Positions 56,656 through 64,000 of a stretch of 64,000 nucleotides of DNA are shown here, in pieces; positions within the stretch are counted from its first letter, which is position 1; the number at the start of each line of letters is the position of its first letter. Made by a program: the position numbers and the translations under genes. Under the pieces are notes generated by a model. It saw only the letters and a list, made by a program, of their open reading frames with translations, was not told the origin of the DNA and ran no database searches. The stretch comes from Ophioderma brevispina. Taxonomy: Eukaryota; Echinodermata; Ophiuroidea; Amphilepidida; Ophiodermatidae. The DNA lies in the NCBI GenBank assembly GCA_023653785.1, contig JAMKCH010088115.1, positions 155,955 to 219,954 of the forward strand, in the 5' to 3' direction.

Positions 56656-57340
56656 ACCAAACCAATGTCTTCATGGAAGTACCTGAGAAGTAGCTATATA
56701 AGTAGCCATGGAGTACCCAACCTGCATGGGTACACATCGATCGGCCGCCAGACGTTGGGGTATCATCCACCCTAGGTACACACGCAGTAGCCTAACCACT
56801 AGTCACCCCATGCGGAGGTCGGCATGGGACTGCCCATGCAAATGAGTTGAGCTCTGGTGATTATTGTAGTAATTATCCATTAATTAACATTTTGGTCACA
56901 TTAGGTTACCGTGGACACCCACAAAGTCATATATAGGTTTTTGGTGTGCCTCAACTCAAATTAGATTTACTAAGCTTGATGAAAAATGATCGAAAATGTA
57001 AACAAACAATAGAATGTTTGGCGCCCTCTATGGTCCAAACTCCAAAGTGCTGCCTACTAGGCAGCCGGTCGGGGTAGTAACTGTGAAGGTACTCCCGTGG
57101 AGCAGCTGCAGGGGGGTGGTACTCCGCTACTGGTGGCCTGCAGGGGTTACCTGCAGTCACCTAGCAGGCAACTGTAGAGTACCCTATAGGATGGGTACTG
57201 CAAGTAAACATAGCCTATGTTCACCCAGTGGGTGGTACGTCGCAAGTACTTAGTTGTTGGCACTGTACTGCATCAATGTATCAAGGGGGTACCTTCGAGT
57301 AGAGCTAAGAGTACACATGGAGTAGGCCTAAGCTCTGGGT
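56656..57340. repeat. GGTAC-rich, GC-rich structured segment
   Basis: Between 56,700 and 57,330 the words GGTAC, GTACC and GTACTC recur very often. CTGCAGGGGTTACCTGCAG near 57,140 is a palindrome and GCAGCTGCAGG lies just before it. On the minus strand GACTAGTGGTTAGGCTACTG (about 56,785-56,806) resembles a tRNA D arm/A box, without a B box. The related GGTACT piece at 40.05-40.11 kb suggests a dispersed, possibly tRNA-headed repeat. Confidence 0.4.
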
Positions 57341-58130
57341 GACACCGTGAGTAGGATGCATTGCGTGTGTAACAATTGTAATCAGATGTTGTTGGTGACA
57401 TAGCTCCATATGAGGGAGAAACATATGAAAAACCCAACCATGACTGGGTCACCCACCTTATCTAAAGTAAAATATACGCCACTCAATGTGTAATAAATGG
57501 TGTCCTTTCCAGGAAATTCCAATTAGATTGTCTTGATAATAACTGGTCACATTGGATTTTGTGCAATAATTTTGAAACATCTTGGGTCATTCTGAAATCC
57601 AAACCATGAAATTGCAGTATGGATCCATATGATACCAAAAATGTCAAATTACCTTTGTAGATTAAGTTATAAACTTAATAAGTACATAATGTTACCAACA
57701 ATTAACTCTTTGCTTTTTGTATTCTTTTTGTTATGAATATCGGTGGTTTCTTATCTCCATTCTGTGCTTAGCAATTTTAGTCTTTTTTCCCCAGAGATCA
57801 AAGCCAATGCTTTGCCAAACTTTTATTACTATAAGAGAATGACCGGTATCTCAAACGAAACAGTGAATATAAAATTTAGGGGGCCTTTATTTCTGCTTCA
57901 AAAAGAACCACCCAAATCATATTATAAAATGTTCAAATCAATGTTGACAAAACTCATTTCCAGTTTATAATTCACACAGGTCAAAGTTTGAGTTGGAGCA
58001 AAGTGCTTTTGTAGTCATATCCCATCTTGTAATTGTCCACCCCCATTTATGGCTAATGAATATGCAAACAAGGTCAACCAGTTAGGACGTGAAAAAAAAT
58101 CTATCTTCCGCCTGACTTGACGAACAAGAG
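57341..58130. other. AT-rich non-coding sequence
   Basis: The 75-codon frame at 57,743-57,970 has no recognised family. Nothing else is seen. Confidence 0.45.
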
Positions 58131-58400
58131 GCACAATTGTTGCTAATACTATTATTACACACCAGCAGGGTGTAACTTAATCAGCTCAATTAAATTGAGC
58201 CGATATAGCTCCCTGAATAAATCACACCTGGCTCTAGGGGTCAATAAGCGAATATAATGCTGCGGGAGTGATGACGGGACAAAGGCCACGCGTGCTTGTT
58301 ACGTTTAATTTCTGCTAGCTGTGCCGCTGGCAGGACAAGAAGAGGGACTCCATTGTGCGGTGTCCTTATTTAGCAAGTATATGGGTATGAGGGGTTGGTT
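58131..58400. promoter_or_regulatory. Candidate regulatory block with a 17-base palindrome
   Basis: GCTCAATTAAATTGAGC at 58,184-58,200 is a perfect palindrome around one base and contains homeodomain cores (AATTAAA). Downstream there is unique CpG-bearing DNA (GGCCACGCGTGCTTGTTACG near 58,283). Composition-based suggestion only. Confidence 0.25.
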
Positions 58401-59383
58401 GGCTTATCTGGCTTTTGATGACTTCTAAGAGTTGGGGTTTTTTAAAGATCTGAACGAGAAAATTGGAGGTTCTACTTTATCCAATATAGGAAGGACGACT
58501 AACATACCAACAAATCAAAAACTTGTTTGAAGAACGCATAAAGAAGCTGATTTGTATGATTATCCCCACTACTCATGTACATACTTCAATGCTAAACATT
58601 ACATATGATATGAAAGAGAGCCATTTGGTTTTTTTAAATGCAAGGGAAAACACGACCCAAAAAGTTCTTATTGCTTCCTCAAATTATAAGAAAGAAGAAG
58701 TGTACATATATCAATTGTAGGGATGGCTTTCTAGTAAGGTTACGGTATTGGGGTTAAACCAACTACGACAGTTGTCAAATATGCCGTTTGCTGTTTACAA
58801 AAAGAACCATATTAACTAGGCTTTCTCAACTGATGAGGCCAAATTGGTCATCAGGGGAACATGGCGAGGGCAAAAAATGTCTCTTTCCATGTAAAATGTA
58901 TTGTAAAGCTGTTGATTATGGGGGGTGGGGGGGGGAAAGAAGAGTGACAAAGGGGGGGAGTCCTGAGCAGAGTTTCATACCCTTTCCACGATAATGGCAG
59001 TACATTTCAACATTTTAAGTCATTTTATTGCCCCATAATTTGATTACTATTAAAAAAACTAAATATTCCTGCATAATTTATCAGTTAAGATCATAGCTCT
59101 AATGGGTTGCTTCTGTAATAGTATTATACTTTGTCTTGTGTGTAGTAAACTCTATCTGGTTGCCAAAATATGGATGTCTAGAGTATGGTTCTTGACATGA
59201 ATGATTGTAGAGGTTTATCAGCAGGATGACATTGTCTCTTTACGCACAATGGTATGAGAATGTTGTTGCCTCACAGAATATACATGAAAGAACTGTTTGA
59301 CATATGAGACAGGCACGTACGCCCCCAATTCAATAAAAGGGTCAAAAGGTTCACTTTTTGCTGAATGTGATAAAAATAGAGAC
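58401..59383. other. Non-coding sequence
   Basis: G-rich run GGGGGGTGGGGGGGGG near 58,920. No gene is supported. Confidence 0.45.
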
Positions 59384-59530
59384 ATTTTGACAAGAAAGCC
59401 ACTTTGGTGATGAGATGCTCAAAAAAGTCCCAAAAAGGGCCATTTAGGGGAGTAGTTAGGTCCACTACCAAAAAGGATCACTTTTTTTGAAGTCCCGAAC
59501 CCCCAAAATTAATATTCTGAGCTCAGCCCT
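59384..59530 (+). repeat. TGATGAGATGCTCAAAAAAGTCC repeat, copy 2
   Basis: Direct partner of 53,083-53,231, with a small insertion (AGTAGTTAGG) in the middle. Both end in ACCCCCAAAAT...GCCCT. Confidence 0.7.
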
Positions 59531-60440
59531 AAATAAGACCATGATTTGGTTAAATCCTCAGAAAATGGCATCTGTCAAAATTTCATAAGTCGGTCGGACG
59601 TGTCGTCGGTTGGTCGTCAGTCGCATGCCCCGCTGCCCGCCCACACCCCCAACACACCAACAGGACTAATCTCTAGACCCTAAACCAAAAAGTCATCTTT
59701 TTTTTATCTACTCGTATATCGATTCTACAGATCAGAATGCAGCTGCTGCTGTTCCTGATGTTAAAACTAATAGGCATTTCCTGATCCACTATATTCCCCC
59801 AACTTGCTCACAAAGATGAGATAGATATCACTCTGGCTCTGAGTGTTATTTGCATGTATTTACTTTATTTGCAAGTTTGATCTTCTTTGAAGAAATTCTT
59901 CATTTTGTAATTATCCATGAACATAAGAAATTAGTATGGGTTTATAGGAGCTAGTGAGTTAATAATCAGGTCAATTGCAGGTAAAAAAGCTTATCGCCCA
60001 ATAGTGGTATTTTTACAATTTTCCCAAATATCATCCTCAGAGTCAAAGTCCGTTGAAATATAATAATAAAATAAATACTATAGTTGGTTTATATCAGGAA
60101 ATAACTTGGTTTATAGTGGGGGGAAATAGCGGCATCAATTTTCACTAGTAGCTACCGGACAATAAACAAAAGTAAGGTAGAATTTGTTTATACATCTCAA
60201 TGAACTTATTTAAACTATGTGGGATGTGATTTTTAAAACCAGAAGCTAATGATCAAACAGGGGTCCAAATTGACTGTGTAAGTACTTTAATAAAAATAAG
60301 TGTGGTCCAATAAATGCCCTATTTTTCTCTCATGCTACAACTATCATGGGCCTATTAAGGCAGTAACACACTTTGACCATATTACAAACATGCCCATTTT
60401 CAGAATCCATTGAAATGTTTGAAATAAGCTTAATTCTTTT
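59531..60440. other. AT-rich non-coding sequence
   Basis: CGGTCGGACGTGTCGTCGGT near 59,591 is a CGG/GTCG-rich patch like those at repeat ends. Otherwise featureless. Confidence 0.4.
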
Positions 60441-60462
60441 AAAAAAAAAAAAAAAAAAAAAA
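60441..60462 (+). repeat. A22 homopolymer
   Basis: Twenty-two consecutive A after TAATTCTTTT. It could be the tail of a retroposed sequence, but no SINE/LINE body or target duplication is seen, and a TTTT just upstream makes simple expansion as likely. Confidence 0.9.
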
Positions 60463-61122
60463 TAATGTGTGTAAATACAGAAAGCACCTTTGGGTGGCCG
60501 CAGATCAATGTCGGATTTATGGATTTCAAATGATTGTTTCTTTCTCATGTGGAAAGCACATCTCCAAAACACCCGATTTGTAGGTTTAAAGAGGGTCAGG
60601 GCTTTGGATAGTAGGTACCAAAAAGGGCCCTGTGGACACTTGTGACCCTAATGTGGTTGACCACATTGGGGATCATTTTTTGTTTAAACATCAAAAGGGA
60701 AACATTTCTCTGGCCTTAATGAGGAAAAAATGAACTTTCTTCTGAAACCAAAATGGAGTAAAGTGGGCAATGATATTCGGTGTTGATGGGGTCATCCACC
60801 TTAATGTTATTCCCATACCTGCTGACCATAGACATCTCATCTCTCCATGTTATTTTGGATTCGTGGAACGAATCACCACAAACGCTTCAGCTGGTTACAG
60901 TGGTAGACCACATAGCTGGTAGACACATTTCGCTATTGTAAGTAAATACCTCCTTGTCAGGTCGATGTCGAGCGCAGCGAGCCAACACTTTCAATGGGAA
61001 ACCCAAAAAACACTTCAATGGAAACCCAGGGAAAACCCAAATTTACGATTAATTAAAAAAAAAGGTTCAAAAACCATATTTGAGTGATAAAGTAGCCAGA
61101 ATGCCACCATAATCCATAATGG
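60463..61122. other. Non-coding sequence with a hairpin
   Basis: AATGTGGT/ACCACATT at 60,650-60,667 is a perfect 8-base hairpin with a 2-base loop. AAACCCA/CACTTCAATGG words repeat near 60,995-61,040. No gene. Confidence 0.4.
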
Positions 61123-61190
61123 TGTGTTCTTACCAAATATGGGATGTTCTTAACCAAATTATGGGTGTTCTTCTACGAAATCCGACTTTC
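61123..61190 (+). repeat. Short tandem repeat, about 22 bp
   Basis: TGTTCTTACCAAATATGGGA, TGTTCTTAACCAAATTATGG and TGTTCTTCTACGAAAT follow each other, giving three diverged units. Confidence 0.7.
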
Positions 61191-61838
61191 CAAGTAGATG
61201 CAGATTCACCGTTTATCCCCCGAAGAGGCGCCTATACCGCGTCAATTCCATCGGGGTAGCATAAGCGGGTTGTTTGTGTTGTAATGAATGTCAATGGAAG
61301 AGCCGTGGTTGTGTTTTTTATAGAAATTTTAGGAATTCTGATGCCAACCCACCCAAATGACCTCGTCTTATGATGCTAAGTTCCTTGAAAAATAGTGAAG
61401 ATGGGCATTGTAGCCAAGTCCATAAAAGTGATTGCGGCCTTGTTTGCGTATTAAATAGCTAAACATAGGGAATAGAAAAGCGGGAAGATGAGCAGAAAAA
61501 ACATGGAGTCGTGCGTTGTTCGCAAGCGGACGATAATGAACAATAAAACGTTCTTTTTCAAGGACCATTCAGGGAAGGCTTATGACGACGGGAGGCGATT
61601 TAGAGGGCAGTGTTAGCATTTGAACCAAAAAATCGCTGTGACTTATGAATATATGGCCAGTGTAGGAGGACAGACACACGATTCATTGTTGATATTCATC
61701 GACCATCGTCCGGATCGCATGCACTGTGATGTTGGATTCTAATTTTATACGTTGTCCTGGTTTGTGGGCAAGCAACAAATTGAGTTAGAGAGTTGCACGT
61801 TCCATGAGTTGTAATGGCTACGATGATTGTACTTGTAG
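61191..61838. promoter_or_regulatory. Unique CpG-containing block
   Basis: Patches such as CCCCGAAGAGGCGCC near 61,217, GTCGTGCGTTGTTCGC near 61,507 and ACGACGGGAGGCG near 61,584 retain CpG and are not repeated in the window. ATGCACTGTGATGT near 61,719 also occurs at 31,208. Regulatory nature is a guess. Confidence 0.2.
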
Positions 61839-61845
61839 AAGGAAG

Positions 61846-61930
61846 GGGGACGGGGTGGGGGAAATGTTGGTGACCTCATGTTGCCCTTGGTGACCTCATT
61901 TGACCTTTTGGCCGGTCAAAATGTTAACCC
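61846..61930 (-). repeat. Outer AGGTCA-type tract of repeat family copy 2
   Basis: G-rich GGGGGACGGGGTGGGGG followed by TTGGTGACCTCATG and TTGGTGACCTCATTTGACC. It lies on the far side of the core from the main array, so this copy has such tracts on both sides. Confidence 0.6.
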
Positions 61931-62340
61931 TTTCTCGCACCAGGCTTGGTGCAAGTTAGTTAATATCTGGGAGTCCGTTAAGGCGTATTATAATGATGAA
62001 ATTGGTGGAAGGAAGGGGTAAAGAGGAGTCTCACCTGATTAGACTGTGGGCCATATTTCGGGCAAAATTACATATGCAAATGAGCTAATGAATATGCAAA
62101 AATGCAGCGTTATCACTTTATTTTAAATGGTACATCGAAAAGTCCTTCACTTCGCAAAAACCCCATTATGGTGTGCATCTACTTTGCCATTTTAAAGTTC
62201 CTGATACATGCGGCTTAGGTATTGCCAAATGAGTGCTAATTAAATAGGCGAAATTGCTGTATCGCTTAAACGGGACATCGGATATGCAAAAATTCCTTTG
62301 ATACATGAAAACTACTATACCATACACCTTGTGTGACTCA
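61931..62340 (-). repeat. Core of dispersed repeat family, copy 2
   Basis: Reverse-complement match of 30,286-30,695. Blocks in + orientation here are ATTACATATGCAAATGAGCT, TGATACATGCGGCTTAGGTA, CGGATATGCAAAAATTCC and CATACACCTTGTGTGAC. The two copies differ by many substitutions and indels. No coding capacity is evident. Confidence 0.8.
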
Positions 62341-62520
62341 TTATGGAGGGGCAGGGTGGGGGGTGTTGGGGCCGGGTGGGGGTGGAGTGGTGGGTGCGTC
62401 AGGGAAGGGGGTGGGATATGTTGTGGACGGGTGGAGGGGTGGGGGTGCGTCGGGGGGGGGGTTGGTGCCGTTGGGGTGAGGGGGTCGGGTGTGTTGCGTC
62501 GGGGTGGGATCCGGTGGTTG
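62341..62520 (-). repeat. G-rich tract (repeat family copy 2)
   Basis: Continuous GGGG-run DNA (GGAGGGGCAGGGTGGGGGGT and similar) with very little C, A or T. A strong G-quadruplex candidate on the + strand and the mirror of the C-rich tract at 30,025-30,285. Open frames through it (Gly/Trp/Val or Pro/His/Thr) are artefacts. Confidence 0.85.
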
Positions 62521-62960
62521 ACTTGGGGCCCCATGTGACCTGGGTGAACCCATGTGACTGGTGACCCCATGTGACCTTGGTAACCTCATGTTACATCACG
62601 TGACCTTGGTGACCTCACGTGACCTTGTTGACCTCATGTGACTTTGGTGACCTCCACAGACCTTTGGCCCATTCACAAATAAGTGCGGGAGGGGGAAAGG
62701 GTGGGGGCGTTTGGGGAAGGTTGGGGTGACCTCATGTCACCTTTGTGACCCTGTGTGATCGTTGTGACCTACATGTGACCCCCCCCCCCCAAAAAACGTG
62801 ACCTTGGTGACTAATGTCACCTTGGTGATCCTCATGTCACCTTGGTGACCTCATGTCACCTTGGTGAACTCATGTCACCTGGTGACTCATGTCACCTTGG
62901 TGAACTCCTGCACCTTTTGGTGACCTCATGTCATCCTTCGACACCATTACAAACCGCGAC
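62521..62960 (-). repeat. AGGTCA-type array (repeat family copy 2)
   Basis: More than 15 units of GTGACCTTGGTGACCTCATG type, for example at 62,569-62,640 and 62,815-62,930, with a C13 run at about 62,778. On the minus strand they read AGGTCACCAAGGTCAC. A G-rich patch (62,688-62,722) interrupts the array. Confidence 0.85.
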
Positions 62961-63999
62961 GGCAGATGACACTAGCGGTCCATGACCGTGACATTTTTTT
63001 ACGTGCATTTTATTTAAAATACAAATTTGTCCTTAGTGATAATATCATATAATTTTGACAACAAAAAAGATCAACACATTTGGAGAAATTATTAAATAGA
63101 AAACAAGAAGTGAGCGCTATTAAAAATCACCCAAAAATCACCATTTTTTTAAACATGGCTGACCCTTGGGCCAAGGAAGTGTTAATTCATACCTCCCATA
63201 TGGGTCCAGGGCAGTGTTCAAGGCATATATATCTATCAAAATACAAAACAAAATACAATAGCGGTTTGTAAATATGCATCAAGCCAGCTATCAATATTTC
63301 ATCACACTTTTAATCAGTTCTCATGGGTCCAAGGCAGTGTTAAAGGTATATTCATTAATTATTCATTTTTACCCAAATACATGAAAAACCAGACATTCCA
63401 TCATTACAAAATTAAAGGACCATTCTTTAATTCATTGTATAAGTTACCAATTAGTCATTACCTTCAGGGTCCGCATCCAAAACGGGCTGCAAAGTACCAC
63501 CAGTCAACAACCCACCAAACCACAGGTGCCACGAAATCCACACGGCGGTGACCGCTCGTGTTTAAATTATCGGGTTAACTAGCATCATGTTGCTAGAATA
63601 ACAACAACATACATTACCTTAATTTTTGTCTTCTCATATCTGATTAAAAAAAACTTCCAAAGTAAAAACAAACCTACTTGAAATACCCACTTCTTACATA
63701 TACCACCCACAAAAACTGTCACATTAGTCATTTCTGGTTAATGATACATAAAACCCAATTTTCAGAAAAAGTATTAATAAGGCTTATGGGGTCAACTTCA
63801 AAAGGCGTAGAAAAATAATAGTGCAGGATATTCCGGAGAAAATTATACAATTTCCATTTTCCTCAACATTTCAAAAATCAAATCACCTGCTATTTTAAGG
63901 TTGAGACAAATATATAAACAAACATCCGGAAAAAAAAATAGGCATAAAATTTACAACAGAGAACACGAAATAGAATCAGGAGATCGCAATGCAATTGAT
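62961..63999. repeat. Non-coding sequence with a short direct pair
   Basis: TGGGTCCAGGGCAGTGTTCA near 63,203 recurs as TGGGTCCAAGGCAGTGTTAA near 63,326, both followed by GG(C/T)ATAT and ending in AAATAC; a direct repeat of about 60 bases. CACGGCGGTGACCGCTCGTG near 63,541 is an imperfect hairpin. No gene is seen to the end of the window. Confidence 0.5.
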
Positions 64000-64000
64000 A

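Noticed and set aside
60441..60462. Poly(A) tail of a retrogene or LINE
   Set aside because: No upstream coding or SINE/LINE body and no target duplication are visible.
62166..62570. 134-codon Pro/His/Thr-rich frame (-)
   Set aside because: It is produced by the G-rich/C-rich tract of a dispersed repeat and is not conserved in the copy at 30 kb.

Overview
This window reads as intergenic or intronic DNA from an animal genome. It is AT-rich and free of recognisable protein-coding genes, rRNA genes and CRISPR arrays. It carries many eukaryote-type features: minisatellites, CA/GT microsatellites, long A runs, tRNA-like Pol III box fragments and short non-autonomous DNA transposons with terminal inverted repeats (TIRs). 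The longest open frames are about 150 codons, match no family I recognise, and are within or slightly above what I would expect by chance (a rough estimate for about 36% GC gives a longest chance frame near 125 codons). The repeat style, with foldback MITEs and direct arrays of GGTCACC, would fit a marine invertebrate such as an echinoderm, hemichordate or cephalochordate. That placement is a guess from general familiarity and is not proven by the sequence.

Layout. 0-12 kb: mostly unique sequence, with short foldback repeats (0.8, 3.3 and 4.0 kb), a GGTCACC-type dispersed repeat at 9.2-9.9 kb, and a 261-bp TA-flanked palindromic MITE at 12.06 kb. 12.3-15.2 kb: unique sequence. 15.36-17.10 kb: a 31-bp minisatellite of more than 50 units, with higher-order (about 121 bp) structure and almost no G on the + strand. 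17.1-23.4 kb: unique, CpG-containing blocks that could be regulatory, plus a 19-bp motif repeated directly and inverted at 19.9-20.5 kb. 23.44-23.77 kb: a 330-bp MITE flanked by TTAA. 24.2-28.2 kb: diverged local duplications, then a minisatellite of about 43 bp interrupted by a 217-bp palindromic element.

29.9-31.0 kb holds one copy of a dispersed repeat family. A second copy lies at 61.8-62.96 kb in the opposite orientation. Both have an AT-rich core, a C/G-skewed tract and an array of AGGTCA-like half-sites. 34.3-36.2 kb is unique and CpG-containing. 39-44 kb contains foldback elements, hAT-like fragments and tRNA-like fragments. 45.6-45.9 kb is a GT microsatellite. 47.5-49.3 kb holds an intact hAT-type MITE with a perfect 8-bp target-site duplication, two tandem duplications and a foldback built from ACTCTTTTGGAGT units. 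50.65-51.07 kb is a diverged minisatellite of about 90 bp. 52.37-52.77 kb is a long-TIR element related to one at 43.87 kb, with an internal segment inverted between the two copies. 53-64 kb is mostly unique, with further dispersed repeats.

No gene network can be described. The biological content is transposon and satellite history, plus several unique CpG-containing blocks that are the best candidates for cis-regulatory DNA. Coordinates of repeats were read by eye and may be off by a few bases. No alignment, folding or database search was run.
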